Source: Erythroxylum novogranatense
Taxonomy: Eukaryota > Streptophyta > Magnoliopsida > Malpighiales > Erythroxylaceae
Reading direction: 5' to 3'
DNA: 64,000 bases
NCBI GenBank assembly: GCA_029891385.1
Contig: CM057233.1
Location: 10,791,460 to 10,855,459 of the forward strand
Part shown: positions 38,118-51,824 of the stretch, one piece after another
Layout of the letters: each line of letters starts with the position of its first letter
How positions within the stretch are numbered: position 1 is the stretch's first letter
Program-made: the position numbers and the translations under genes
The notes under the pieces: model-generated
The model's database searches: none
What the model was told of the DNA's origin: nothing
The model's input: the letters and a program-made list of their open reading frames with translations, nothing else

Positions 38118-41100
38118 TGTAACATCCCACCCCCCTACTGGAAGGGTAAAATAGGAAATTTGGCATAGGAAGGGATTGTGAGGGATTAATTAGTCTTGTT
38201 CATGAATAATAGGATGATACAGATCCAATTGTGCACATGAAATTACTGTACATGCATACATGATATTCCCGATTTGCGTGCCTAAGACAATTTTATTGGG
38301 ATTAACGTGGTTAATGGGTGTGAAAAATTATTCTGAGTGCGCCATAAATTGTTTTCTATTTTAAGGGATTTTTAGGAATTTTTCTGGATTTTTAGGAGAA
38401 AATTCGGACCGAAAAAAATCACCAATTGATGAACGGTTGAATTTCTCTGCTATTTGATCTTAAAACTCTTGCACATTTTGGAGGGACCCAAAAGTGGACC
38501 CTTAAAGCTTGTAGGAACTGAAATTGGATTGAAATGACTTGGTATTTGTTTTATTATTTTCAAAATTTTGATTGGTCCTTTGACTTTTCTCATTCCTTCC
38601 TACATTGCCAAGTGTCCTCTTAATTTAGTGTTTGGAAATGGCTTGGACTTGGTCTTCTCTTCTCATTCTCGATGCTTCTAAATGGTTAAAAGGGGAAAGA
38701 ATGAACAAATGGGTTAAATGAAGAAATTAAGCTTATTATTTAATGAAATGTTTGACTTTTCTTTAAAACTATCAACCTATCACAATTGGCCACCAAAAAG
38801 CTTCATTTAATGCTCCCTTATCCTTCATTCTCGTATTTGTCTTAGGGAATGATTAAAGAGGAGGAAAATCATCACTTGTTTATGTTATTCATTCATCCAC
38901 GAAATCTCCTTTAACTATCTCTCCTCCATCGATTTTCCTTCCTCCCATCTTAAGTACTTTCCTTTCTTACAAGCTTGTAAACTTGCATCTTGCTACCTTC
39001 TTATCTTGATGATCACCATGCTTAGGATGGAAAAGAAGTAAAGAAGTAAAGTAATTGGAGAAGTTAAGAGTTGGAGTTGGAAGCTAAGTAGGTAAGTGAT
39101 TAAGTTAAGCTTTAATGATGCTTTGATTATGTAGTTATTGAATCATGGTTTTAAGATGCATTTAATGGGAATTTTGGTGTTATTATTAAGCTTATGATGC
39201 ATTAACTTCATGAAGATAGGGGTAGGATTATTTGGGTATAAATATATGTTTGTGTGAGGGAAAGTGATATGGTAGATAAAGATTGTGAATTTAAGGTTGT
39301 TAATGATGGTTATGATGTTAGATGAATGTAAATAAAATATGGAAGTTGTGTATGGGATTGCCGCCAAATATGCTCTAATATATAAGAAATTGTTGTGATG
39401 ATTTTGTGGATGAATTAGAGGTGAAAATGGATGCTTAGTGATGTGTTATTGGTGTTAGAAATGGTAGAAGTTAAGTTGTTGATGAAAGCTGGAAATTGTA
39501 CTTTGAACATGTTCTAATGTTTTTGCCATAACTAATTGTGTGGTTGAGAAAATGAGGTGAGGCTTGTTTTGACTTAAAATTTAGACATTTTCTACAATTG
39601 TTGTGAAGGAGCACTGCCCAATTGTGATTATAAGAGTGTTGAATCTTGCTTTGAAAGTGATGTATAGGTGCAGTATGAACAGTAACCGAGATTGATGATC
39701 TGAAACTTTGATGATTTTCTAGATTTATGTAGAAGGAATTAGTGGAAATGGTCTAAATGAAAGTTGAAGCCTGTATTGTTAGCTTTCCAATGTCACTGAT
39801 TTTGCAATTTTTCGATATGTACGTTGGGAGTTATGAACTGTTAACTATTGACTGATTTTGTGCATTGAGTTAAACCTAGTTAAAATGACAGATTTGATGC
39901 ACATTCTGATTAGTAGCAATTTTAAGAATTTTTTTGAATTGAATTGGCTTGAGTGGTCTACTGGAGAGTTGTAGAGGACACATTTATCTTGAAAATGGTA
40001 TCTGGAATGTAATTGTTGGAGATCAGATGTGGGAGTTATGGATTTTCAAAATCTGAACCTGCATTAGGATGTTAATTCCTGATCAGGTCAGAAACTTGCA
40101 TAACGGATTTGAAATTGTTAGAGGTTGAATTGGAATGTGGGTTCTTCATGAAACTTGAAGTTTGAGATTGTATCTTTTCAGGGATATAAGGTAGTGATTT
40201 TTTTGACTTGTGTACAGGGAGTTATGTTTGATAGAAATTTACTGCTCAGATTGAGTGATTTCAGGGACAGCATCATTGATTGAATTATTTGACCAAGTTA
40301 ACAATGGAATTGGATTTTTAGTTGTTCATGAAAGTTAGAGATAACATTGTGACCTTGATGAGCATATTTATTGTGCAATTTTTGACTGAACAGAATGAGA
40401 GTTATTAAATTTGAAATGTACTGTTCTGTTTTAATGGGATTTGAGTAGGCTGTAGCTTTGAAGGGATATTTGACACCTTAGGGGTGAAATTGATTTTTAT
40501 GGTCTTCTTGAGAATTGTAGAGCTTTTCATAAGTTTTCCAACAAGGTATAGTTTGCATTTTTCAGAAATGTGTAGGAAGAGTTATGGGTGTTGGAAGTTT
40601 GGTTGGAAATCAGAAAATAAAGGGAAATAAGGGTTATATATAATAATATAAATTGTTGAGTTTTGGTTTACGTAAGTGAATAACTTTTCCGTCCGACGTC
40701 CGATTGACCTGATTCTTGAGGCATCGGATTCATTGAATATTTAATTTCATTTTCTGAGAGATTCGGGATTTTAGGCGGAATTTGGCGTAGCCGGGTAGCG
40801 AACGATGAATCACTTTTTTATTTAATTGGGGACCTATAGAGGTCGAATTACTTTCATCGGCGCTAATAGGTTTCTAAATTTTGATGAATTTTATAATGGA
40901 AAAAAAAAGGATTAGGGCCGGAATTCATGAACATGCATATCTCATCAACATGAGCACAAATTTCATATTTAGTGACTCGTACTTTTTCTCGATTCATATA
41001 GAGGCCCAATTGGGCGTCGATTGACCGACGTCACGAGACTTCCGGCATTAGCTCGGAGTAATAGGTGAGTAACCTAGTTGGTTTCTCAAATTTCTGGTTG

Positions 41101-42111
41101 TTTACATGCTCAGCGTGAATTACATGCAAAGATGAACTGTATGATTTCGGCGTGTATAAGAGTGGAATATTGTATGTTTAATGATTTTCTTGTCTTGAAT
41201 GACACCGTCATTGATATCTTGGGCTTTATAGCCATATCGTGGATTCTTGATACTTTGGGCTTTATAGCCAAACCTTTGCACATTCTTGAAATTGCTTTGC
41301 ATGCATAATTGCATGATCGGATAATGGGCGTGCCCAAGTTGCTATTTTTCTTGATAAGAGCTTGAGCTCTCATCTTTGTCGACCGACCTCGAGCCCGAGG
41401 GAGAAAATCACGCGCCCCCCGAGCAGCGGTCGAGCACTTGGGCTGTCTTGAATAAGCTGGAAAGAGTCACATATGCATTGCATTCGCACAAGTAAGCGAT
41501 ACGTGATAAGTCTTGCTCTCGTGATGGTATGTATTCTTGTGAATGGTTTCTTATTCTTGGACATTGTTATTATCGCTTCTTGGTAATTGATTGTGGTGTA
41601 CTATCTTTGCTGACGCCATGGGCGTAATGCATGATTTGAGTGAACCATCGATGATGGTTTCACCTTGAGTTCATAAAACTCACCCAAAATTTGCATCATT
41701 TTTTGAGTCTGAAGAATACCCGGTTGACACGGAGTATGTCTCTGTAGAGCAAGCAAAGTGCTGGTCGGGATCGATTAAATATCTGCATTAGTGTCTTAGT
41801 AAATTGTGTTCCGCAATCATTGTATATCAAGGCTTTGTATTATTCTTGAGCCCATTGTGGTTTTAATGTTTCTTGCATTGGTGATTGTAAATTATTCTTG
41901 GATGACCGTAATAAGCTGGCTGGTTTATATTGAACACAAGTTTTATTTACTTACTGTGTTTGTCGCGCTAACGTTGAATTAATGGCTCCAAAAGAAAAAA
42001 AAATGTATACTGAGATTTAAATCGACTGATGTAGTACGCCACTCTCGCGGGGCACGGACTCGGATATCACCAACGATATCGGGTTCGGGTCTTACGGGAG
42101 TGGGTGTTACA
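38118..42111 (+). repeat. LARD 3' LTR (3994 bp)
   Basis: Matches the 5' LTR along its whole length. Differences are sparse in the first 2.8 kb and dense in the last 1.2 kb (about 41030-41950), where many involve CTG/CAG words. Dyad at 41643-41659. Donor at 41065 is kept, while the acceptor CAG reads GAG (41703-41707). Confidence 0.88.
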
Positions 42112-43929
42112 ATAAACACTACACTCAATTCATTTCTAACTTCAAATCCATCAAATAATCATTAGTCATCAAATACCCAAATCAAACTCAACAATTTTCC
42201 CAAAAACCTTATTATCCGAAACTCAAGAATTTCTAAACAATCAAATACTCAAATCCATGATCAACTTAAACTTTGTAGAGCATAAAGGAACAATAACTTA
42301 ATTGATTTTCAAAAATCACCAAATATTCAAGCCTTCGGTTCAATCCTCACCCACGACAATCTCCACAACATTTTCTTCCAATTCCAAAGCTTAAGCTAGG
42401 TTGAAGACGATGATCAGAGCAATTTAAAGGAAGAAGATGAAAACAACAAGCAAGAAAGATGGATCACGAAGGAGAAGAGAAGAAGAAAATCGATTTTCTT
42501 TCAAACGGAAGCAAGCAATCGTGGAGGCAAAATCAAAGGGATGAAGGCTTATAAATAAAAGAACTTAGGGCTTGTTTGGCAATTTCATTGCCACAAGTCA
42601 AATTCTCAGGATCTAACTATCCAATTCTTATTCTATTTTTCTCGCAATTTCACAATGGTTTGCAACCATAATTCCCGAATTCACAACTCCAATTATTTCA
42701 TACCAATTGTCAATCAATCTCAGAACCATAATTTCATTAATCGGTCGCTAAACCAAATTTTCGGTCCGGACCCAACACTGTAAACATTCCGAAAAAATTC
42801 CTATAAATTCACAACAATAGGAAACATCCAATCCTACACTCCAATTTCAATTTCCAATCCTCTAAATTCAATTTCCTTCCAATTCTCTATTCAAAACCTG
42901 ATCTGTACTATGATAACCAAATTCCAATATTTACATAATTTAATCAGGAAATTGCCATACATGTATGTACATACATATGTTTATGCAATCACTAATCATT
43001 TACCATGAATTTATAAGCTATAATGCATGTGCAATCCAACATTTGCCTGTACTCAATCTGGACCCGATCCAAATTATCGATATACTCAACACACCGGTAA
43101 CGGGATGCTACACTGAATTTGTTTTGGAGTTCTTTATGAACGTTGTAGAGCTTGTTTTTATATTTCCATTGATATAAGGCACGAAAATTTTGGATAAGGG
43201 AGTAGAAAGTTATGATTTTTAGAAGTTCTAATGTTCTTTAGTGTGAAGCTGATCGACCAGTCACTTTTTGTGGAGTTTTTAACCCATTTATAGGTCGATT
43301 TGATTTTTAAGGCCTTCATAAAGGTTGTAGAGGGTTCTTTTAACTTTCCGTAAACATCAAGTTTGTCAAATTTGGAGTTCTGGGTCGAAAGTTATGATGT
43401 TTACAAGTTGAGGTGTTGTTTTAAAGTTTTGAGGAGATTATCGATCGATCATCTTTGAGTGCATTTTTGACCCCTTTAGAGACCTCAATTGATTTTGAGT
43501 CCTTCTTGAAAATTGTAGAGCTCTCTTTTTTCTATGAAATAGATACCAAGTTTGTCCAATTCGAAGTTCGGAGTCGAAAGTTATAAGAGTTAGAAGTTGA
43601 AAGGTCGGTCAGGCTTGCCGATCGGCCAGCGCGAGCGCTTGTCAGCGCAAGCGTTCGACCAGCCCAGTGCTCAGCAGGCTAAGCGCCAACCCGCGCGCTT
43701 GCAGCTTGGCCAATTGGTCGAGCGACATTTCTGTCGATTTTTCGGCCGAGCGACCTCCCTTCACTCTTTTGAGCATAACTTCTTCGTCCGACCTCCGATC
43801 GACCCGATTTTTAAAGCATTGGCTTCCTATGACATTTTTATATCTTTTCATACCAAATAGATCAGTTTTGACATTAAATGGAGAAAGATCGACCCGATTA
43901 AAGTGAGCTGACCTGTGGAAAAAGTCTAA

Positions 43930-44790
43930 ACATCGTTCAGTATTTTGGAGATATCTTGAGCTATAGAGCTCGGATCGATCTAATTCTTCTTGTAAATTAA
44001 ACTAGCGACATGGATCTACAATTTATATGAAGGAGCTGATCTACAATTTTGCCTCTAAGACTTTCAATTTTTGGACGGAAGTTAGGTGTAGTGTTCAGTC
44101 TCGGCTTTGTGATGGTCTTGACAAACTTCAGTATTTTGGAGATATTTTGAGCTATAGAATTCCAATAGATCGGATTCTTATTTCAAATGAATCTAGAGAC
44201 ATAGATATACAAGTTATATGAAGGAGACGATCGACAATTTAGCCTCTAATACTTTTAATTTCTGGATTAAAGTGAGGTGTAGTGTTCAGTCTCGGCTTTG
44301 TAATGGTCTGAACAGACTTCGGTATTTTGGAGATATTTGGTATTTTGGAGATATTTTGAGTTATAGAGCTCCAATAGATCGGATTCTTGTTTCAAATGAA
44401 ACTATAGACATAGATATATAAGTTATATGAAGGAGCCAATCGACAATTTAGCTTCTAATACTTTCAATTTCTGGATTGAAGTTAGGGGTAGTGTTTAGTC
44501 TCGGTTTTGTAATGGTCTGAACATACTTCAATATTTTGGAGATTTTAAGCTATAGAGCTCCAATAGATCGGATTCTTGTTTCAAATGAAAATAGAGACAT
44601 AGATCTACAAGTTATATGAAGGAGCCGATCGACAATTTAGCCTCTAAGATGTTCAACTTCTGGAGTGAAGTTACGTGTAGTGTTCAGTCTTGATTTAGTT
44701 TTGGTCCAAATGAAATATCTAACAGACTTCAGTATTTTTAAGATATTTTGAGATATAGAGCTCCGATCAATCTGATTTTTGAAGCGATGG
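43930..44790 (+). repeat. 190-bp tandem repeat array in solo LTR A
   Basis: The motif TATATGAAGGAG recurs at about 44025, 44215, 44424 and 44613, giving periods of 190, 209 and 189 bp. The longer middle unit holds a 19-bp internal repeat (TTTGGAGATATTTGGTATT). Partial units flank the array. Units contain CTATAGAGCTC and ATCGGATTCTT blocks. Confidence 0.8.
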
Positions 44791-45466
44791 ATTCGAAGCC
44801 ATAGAGGAACATCTCTCTAGAAGAAAGTTTTATCAAATTGTTTTATTTACCTGATCGAAATAAGGGGCCAAGATGTCAGTTTTAAGGCAAAAAGGAAGGG
44901 CATTTTTGGAGCATCACTTAAAGGGTTAAGTTATAAGGATTATATGTAAGGGCATAAGGGTCTTCTCTCAGTCATTAATGAAAAATTGGTAAATAAGGAG
45001 AATGAGCTTTACTATAAGAAGGGCAGTGATGCCCGAAATTGACAAAAACAAAAAGGAGAGAAATAGAAGAAAAGAGAAGAGTCGAGAGCCTTTGGATGGG
45101 AGAAGAAGAAAGAAGAAAGAGTAAACTAGGGTTAGATTTTTATGGGTCTTTAAGCGAGCTCTTTAGGTTGATCCAAGGAGGAAAAAGATGGAAGAAGAAG
45201 AGAGCTCCATGATGAGCCAAGAAAAATTCCGAAATTGGTGAAGATGGAGGTAAAAATTGAGATTTTGATTTGCTAAGTTGTGAAAGGTTTTGATTCATAT
45301 GACTTATGATTGGTATGGATTTGTGTTTCCTAAGCTCAATTTTTGTGTTTATGCAGTAACTGATGTTGAATCTGGGTGATTATAGCTTAGGAAATTTTAA
45401 CTTGGATGAAGGAAAGAAATAATGAAGAAATTGATGCTTTGGATAAGATTCAAGCATGGATATGAG

Positions 45467-46564
45467 GTGAGTGACCTAGACGGTTCCTCAATTATTATGT
45501 GCTTAGAATTCTGTCTTTATAAAACTGTGGTGAATAATGGTGGGTTAGTGAATTGCGTTTGATTATGGATTTCGAACAGAAGGTCCAATGAAATGGGAGA
45601 TTATGACATAGAATTGCAAATTGTCTGTGAATTTGGACCCTCTGTGTTTGAAATGTGCATAAATAGGATTGTGATTAAAATGTGATTGTGAACTATTTGT
45701 GCGATTGTGAACTATTTGGGATTGATTGTGATTGAAATTCTGCATTTGTTTTTTTTTGACATATGCATTCCATATGCATTTGAGTGAATAATTTGATTTG
45801 GTGAAAGACAAAAAAAATGCCTTATACTTATTTGATTGACAAATGTGTATTTGGATATGAACGAAATTGTGAAATGCTCCACTTCAAGGGTGGAATGTCG
45901 GACTAAAGTTCGATGATATGAGAAGTGATTTAAAGGGATAGATAATTGTGGGTGATACATTGTGACATATGCATTACACATATGAATGCATGATCAGATA
46001 ATGACTGTTGTGACTAGAGTAGCCACCGATCAGAGCTACAAGCTCAACGATTAATGAGCCCTATATGGGACAGCTATCAATGAGCCCTTCATGAGACAGT
46101 GACCAATGAGCCTTACATGGGACAGTTATCAATGAGCCCTACATGGGACAGTTATCAATGAGCCCTATATGGGACAGTTATCAATGAGCCCTATATGGGA
46201 CAGTTCAGGCACTCGGTCACAACAGAGTAACAATTGGAAAGTGAGTCTCATATACACTGAGTATGCAGGACATAAATGATTTAATGATATTGAATGTGAA
46301 ATAACTGAACAAGTTTATGTGATTCAATATGGTTGTTAATGAAATGATATAAATATGGGAAATAATGTGATATGGGAAATAAAGTGAGATTGGTTCAGTG
46401 ATTGAATGTGAAATAATATGAACATGTGCGATATTAAAAAAAAGGTGTAATGAAATGTGACTTATGAAATATATGTCTTATGTGATATGTGATGAGTGAG
46501 CCATCGATGATAGTCACTCACTGAGTTTGCAAAACTCACCCAAAAATTTGCAATTATTTTTCAG
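45467..46564 (+). other. Candidate intron in solo LTR A
   Basis: Donor GAG|GTGAGT at 45467 and acceptor ATTATTTTTCAG|GA ending at 46564 enclose 1098 nt, including the 26-bp hairpin repeats and the dyads at about 46498-46535. Confidence 0.4.
46053..46206 (+). repeat. 26-bp tandem repeats in solo LTR A
   Basis: Six units of the type AATGAGCCCTATATGGGACAG+TTATC. Each contains the small hairpin CCC-TATAT-GGG (or TACAT). The block sits between GTTGTGACT (46007-46015) and GGTCACAAC (46215-46223), a 9-nt inverted repeat with one mismatch. Confidence 0.85.
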
Positions 46565-46914
46565 GATCAGAACAATACCCCGTTAGGCCAACGGGAGTAT
46601 ATTTGCAGGATTCAAGTGAAGGATAGAAGTCGGGATCAGTTCGCGTTTGCATTGCATGTCTTTATTTATGTAATGAAGTGTATATTTGTATTTGGTAATT
46701 AGGCCCGAGTGGCTATTGGAAATTGTATATAATGGAATTGTATATGATTGAATGAGGACCCAACTTGGGGTTTGAATTCTGCATATATTGTTATATGAAA
46801 AAAAGTACCGACTACTGAATGAGTGTTTTAGCACGCCACCCTCGCGAGGCACGGACACGGATATCACCGTCGATGTCGATTTTGGGTCGCACGGGAGTGG
46901 GGTGCTACAATTTA

Positions 46915-47341
46915 GATGATCATACCAAGCTTTAGGAGCTTGCTTCAAGCCGTATAAAGCTTTATGAAGTCTATAGACATGATCAAGATCCTCGAAACCA
47001 GAAGGTTGTTTAACATACACCTCTTCGTCTATAAAACCATTCAGGAATACGCTTTTTACATCCATATGAAAAAGCTTTATATAATGACAAACATCATATG
47101 CCAGCAATATCCTAATCGCTTCAAGTCTTGCTACTGGAGCATATGTCTCATTGTAGTCTATTCCTTTTTGCTGATTCTAGCCTTGTGCTACTAATCTAGC
47201 TTTATTCCGACTCACTCTCCCTTATTCGTCTAACTTATTCTTAAAAACTCATCTAGTTCCTATAATGAATTTCTTCGAGGGTTTAGGAACCAAGGACTAA
47301 ACTTTATTCCTAGTAAATTAGTTCAGCTCCTATTGCATGAC
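46915..47341 (-). pseudogene. SIRE reverse transcriptase, N-terminal part
   Basis: Directly below the DNA-transposon insertion the frame reads VMQ-ELN-FTRNKVWSLVPKP and FIIGTRWVFKN. After stops come YNETYAPVARLEAIRILLA and then KLFHMDVKSVFLNGFIDEEV, the block with the first catalytic Asp, and ALYGLKQAPKAWYDHL. The RT is cut at 46910-46914 (ATTTA duplication) by a 19-kb composite insertion and resumes at 27877. Confidence 0.85.
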
Positions 47342-47344
47342 TAA

Positions 47345-48536
<1,192 letters not shown>

Positions 48537-48539
48537 TAA

Positions 48540-49076
48540 AATCCACGCTTCATCCTGAAGAGCTTCTTCAATCTTTAGGCTCTATTTCAAAGACAAAAGC
48601 TACATTAGCTTCTTTTTTGAATTTGGACCTTGTTCTGACTCCTTCAGAGGTCTCTCCTATAATTAACTCTTCTAGATGAGAACTCTTATATCTTCAATCT
48701 CTTTTTAATCCAAGAGTTTCGGAATATCCTCAACCTTGTCTAAGCGAGTTCTCGATGATGAAGCTTCTATTGTATCACCTAAGAGCTTCGAAGGGACTTC
48801 ACTCTCCATGTCATCTTCCTTACTGGGTTGGGAACTATCATCAAACTTGACTTAAATGGTCTCCTCATCCATCTTTGAGGTAAGATTATAAACCCGAAAG
48901 GTCTTTGATGATAAAGAGTAGCCTAGAAAGATTCCTGAATTAGTCTTTGAATCCAACTTATCCAACAATTCCTTTGTATTCAAAATAGAGCACTTGCAAA
49001 CAAATGGATGAAAGTAAGATATATTCGGTCTCCTTCCATTCCATAACTCATAAGGAGTTTTCTTGATAATGGTCAT
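48540..49076 (-). pseudogene. SIRE integrase C-terminus and pol linker
   Basis: Continues as TIIKKTPYELWNGRRPNISY, FHPFVCKCSILN and GIFLGYSLSSKTFRVYN, the typical copia integrase tail. A stop-broken linker follows to about 48540 (IEEALQDEAWI), which is the last block before the RT. The PIF/Harbinger-like element at 47345-48536 is inserted exactly there. Confidence 0.8.
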
Positions 49077-49088
49077 GACAATATTCTA

Positions 49089-49916
49089 TTACGAATGTAA
49101 CATATTGTATTCACGACTTCGCCTGAAGTACTTAGGAAGATTCATCTCACACAACATAGTCCTTGCCATCTCTTGAATCGTCCTGTTCTTCCTTTCAACA
49201 ACTCCATTTTGCTGTAGAGTCCTAGGAGTAAAAAAATTGTGAAAATTTCCATTCTCCTCACAGAATATTCTAAACTTCTCATTCTCAAATTCTCCACCAT
49301 GATCACTCCTGATACTGGCTATAGACATTCCTTTTTCATTCTGTAACTTTCTGGAAAGGGTCCTAAAACACTTAAAAAACTCATCATTGTGTGACAAAAA
49401 CAATATCCAACAAAATCTACTAAAGTCATCAACAATAACAAGTTCATATTTCTTTCGGCCAAGACTTATCGTCCTAGTTGGACCAAATAAATCCATATGT
49501 AACAACTCTAGAGGTCTAGAAGATGTTACAGTATTTTTAGAAGAAAATGATGTTTTGACTTGTTTTCCTTTAAGACAACTTTCACAAAAGAATTCTTTCT
49601 CAAAACTTATTTTTGGTAAGCCTCTTACCAAATCATGCTTTAAGAACTTTGAAATATGTTTAAAACTGACATGATCTAGCTTTTTATGCCAGATTAGTCT
49701 TTCTTCTTTAGTTGATAAAAAACATGAAATACTTTGATTTTGAAAATCTTCTAAATCAATTTTGTAAAGATTATTTCTTCTCTTGGCAGAAAAGAATATA
49801 GACCCATATTTGTTTATGACTTCACAAAGATTTTGATTGAACGTAACTTCAAAACCAGAATCACACAATTGACTGACACTAATCAAATTGTGTTTCAGAC
49901 CATCAACAAGCAGCAC
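49089..49916 (-). pseudogene. SIRE GAG pre-integrase and integrase core
   Basis: An open frame of 275 codons. It starts at LLVDGLKHNLISVSQLCDSG (pre-integrase), then the zinc-binding HHCC region (WHKKLDHVSFKHI, FFCESCLKGK), then the rve core with the first Asp in LLHMDLFGP, the second in IRSDHGGEF, and the Glu in QNGVVERKNRT. It ends in frame-shifted sequence (RRSREYNM) where the usual WAEAVNTA block is expected. The catalytic DDE residues are all visible. Integrase would join cDNA to host DNA. Confidence 0.88.
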
Positions 49917-50100
49917 ATTATCAATGCATGCAAATGAATCTTTATCTATTTTACTGATTCCAATTATCTTGCCCTACTGGTTGTCTCCGAAAGTTACTGA
50001 TCCTCCTTTCTTATACTGAAGATCTATGAACATAGACCTTCTTCCCGTCATATGTCGCGAACATCCACTGTCCAAACACCAATGGTGCTTGTCCCATCTT
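49917..50100 (-). pseudogene. SIRE aspartic protease
   Basis: On - about 50085-50050 reads WCLDSGCSRHMTG, the copia protease active site (DSG) in the usual SIRE form. GGSVTFGDN and GKIIGISKID follow, interrupted by a TAG in DNQ-GK at about 49980. It leads without a gap into the GAG pre-integrase domain. Confidence 0.8.
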
Positions 50101-50145
50101 CGAAGGAAGGATATCTGCAGGAGAAACTATTTTATTTTTTGGTAC

Positions 50146-51141
50146 CTATATTTTCTTGGGTCCTCTTGGGTTAGTAATATGCACATAATGATTCATTTGA
50201 TGCATTTTATAATATTGTTGATGAAAACTTGTTTGGTGATACTTCTTTTTCTGAGGAAAAAACTTTCTTTCATGTTGAGGCTTATTTCTTGTAAACCCTA
50301 ATCCGGTTTTATCACTCGAATGTCTACAATTTCCTAACATCTCATTCATTTTCTTTGTACTCTCAGTGAAGGTAGCTAAATCAGCTGAAAGATTCTTAAT
50401 CCTAAGCTTCAACTGATTGATCTTTTCAACTATATCTACAACTTTCTTTTTCTTATTCTCCTCTACTTGCTATTTCAAGTATGTATTTTCTCTCTCTAAA
50501 TCTTGTGTATGTTTGAAGTTTTCTACATACTTTTTCTTTAACAAATTTTATTGTTTCAAAATAGCATGAGATTCCTCTAGTAATTCCGAATATGCATTAT
50601 GCAAATCATCATATTTAGAAGTTACCTCCTCATCACTGTCCTCTTCGGCTACTAGGCAAATATTCACGTGTTTTGATGTCTCAGAGCTTATATCTGACTC
50701 AGATGAATCTAGATCCTCCCAAGTTACCATCATGCTTTTCTTGCCCTCTCTACTCTTCTTTGGTTTCTTCTTTAGAGTAGGACACTCAGACTTGTAATGT
50801 CCAGGTTCGTTACACTCGTAGCATATGATGGATGTATTTTCTACTTTTCCATCATCTTTTCCGTTATTCTTGGAGAATTGACATCCTTTGGACTTCTTTT
50901 TCCACATCCGTTTGATCTTCCTCGAAATGAAAGATAGCTCCTCATCTTCATCACTGGACTCTTGTTCTGATTCGCTGGAGTCATCATTCTTTGATTCTTC
51001 AATCTTTAATGCTTTTGATGAATTTCTCCTCCTTTGAGTCTTGTGATTCTTCTGTCCGGCCTTTAGTGTTATTGACTTGTCCCGTTTGGGCTTGTCTTCA
51101 ACATCGAGCTCAACTTCATGAATCTTCAGCGATCCAAGCAA
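50146..51141 (-). pseudogene. SIRE gag, C-terminal part with CCHC zinc knuckle and coiled coil
   Basis: After the stop the frame goes on through a charged region to the nucleocapsid knuckle CYECNEPGHYKSEC (about 50780-50821), with all four ligands present. A highly charged Lys/Glu segment with likely coiled coil follows (50400-50545), including stops at about 50545 and 50470. The C-terminal piece (50146-50412) leads into the protease. The long charged gag tail is usual for SIRE. Confidence 0.8.
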
Positions 51142-51441
51142 CTAGTCAAACTTTAGTACGCTTAAATCCTTAGCTTCTTGCACAACAGTGACTTTTGGTC
51201 TCCACCTCTTTGGTATACTCCTCAAAATCTTACGAACATGATCTTGGTTATCGTAAGTTCTTCCGAGAGCTTTCAATCCATTGATAATTGTTTGAAATCT
51301 TCCAAATATTTGATCAATAGATTCTTCATCTTTCATCTTGAAAAGCTCGTATTGGTGCACAAGAATGTTTATCTTGGATGCTTTGACTTGGTTTGTACCT
51401 TCATGTGCGATGGACAACGTGTTCCACATCTCCTTCGCAGT
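51142..51441 (-). pseudogene. SIRE gag, middle part (UBN2 domain)
   Basis: Resumes after the 10-kb insertion with TAKEMWNTLSIAHEGTNQ, the UBN2 gag block, followed by VHQYELFKMKDEESIDQIFG and the KILRSIPKRWRPKVT block. It ends at an in-frame TAG (51142-51144); the frame then continues unchanged, so this is a single point stop. Confidence 0.85.
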
Positions 51442-51824
51442 ATCACTGTAGCGCCCCCTTACCGTAGAGTATACACCGGGACGCCCGTAGATCGTACCGA
51501 TGCAAAACCTACGATGAGGGTGCACTACGATTCGATCATTTCTGTAAAGCTCATGGCATCAATATAATGAAGCAATAATATCAAATTCACTAAATTTTAA
51601 AACCAAGAGATACTTTCCATTCATTTCATAAAACCATAAGTATACCATTCGGTCATATTTACAACTGTACAAGCCCAAAATAAACAGTAACAACTCCTAA
51701 CTAGATCATCCCCAAACTATCCTAAAAGACCCCGGTGACCGACACATGGGCCATGCTCCTCGCAAGACACACACACAAAGCAGAAAAGTCTCATTGTTGG
51801 AGCTAGAGTCAAACTATCGCTGTC

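Larger units (their letters stand above)
30606..42111 (+). mobile_element. LARD: non-coding LTR retrotransposon with 4.0-kb LTRs
   Basis: LTRs at 30606-34601 and 38118-42111 are near-identical and the whole is flanked by ATAAA (30601-30605 and 42112-42116). A tRNA-iMet PBS lies at 34608-34619 and a polypurine tract at 38102-38117. The 3.5-kb internal region has no gag or pol that I can recognise. This is the structure of a large retrotransposon derivative mobilised in trans, probably by a Tekay-like gypsy, since LTR ends and polypurine tract resemble those of the Tekay-like element here. Inserted in solo LTR B. Confidence 0.88.
28560..43112 (-). repeat. Solo LTR B (about 3.0 kb without its insertion)
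   Basis: On + it begins TGTAGCACCCC and ends GGGATGCTACA (on -: TGTAGCATCCCG...). It is flanked by TTGAA (28555-28559) and CTGAA (43113-43117). Halves 28560-30605 and 42117-43112 make one LTR of about 3.04 kb, split by the LARD. It resembles the Tekay-like LTRs at 51447 and 58804, with the same CpG-rich repeats, dyads and donor/acceptor layout. On -, TATA sequence CTTTTATTTATAAGC lies at about 42546-42560. Confidence 0.82.
27878..46909 (+). repeat. Solo LTR A (about 4.5 kb without its insertion) in the SIRE RT
   Basis: Begins TGTAACATCCCG and ends GGGGTGCTACA, flanked by ATTTA at 27873-27877 and 46910-46914. The two halves 27878-28559 and 43118-46909 make one LTR of about 4.47 kb interrupted by solo LTR B. 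No PBS or coding domain. The right half has a 190-bp tandem array (43930-44790), a TATA-like ACTATAAGAAG near 45012, a candidate intron, and 26-bp repeats. Confidence 0.85.

Noticed and set aside
43597..43906. Overlapping frames on both strands with Arg/Ala-rich sequence
   Set aside because: They lie inside solo LTR A in a local GC-rich patch; no domain and no codon bias.
46053..46206. Regular 26-bp repeats as a CRISPR-like array
   Set aside because: Units are directly adjacent without unique spacers, lie inside a plant LTR, and the genome is eukaryotic.
46583..47107. 174-codon frame on - as one protein
   Set aside because: The upper part is SIRE RT; below 46914 it reads into solo LTR A. 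Only the upper part is real.
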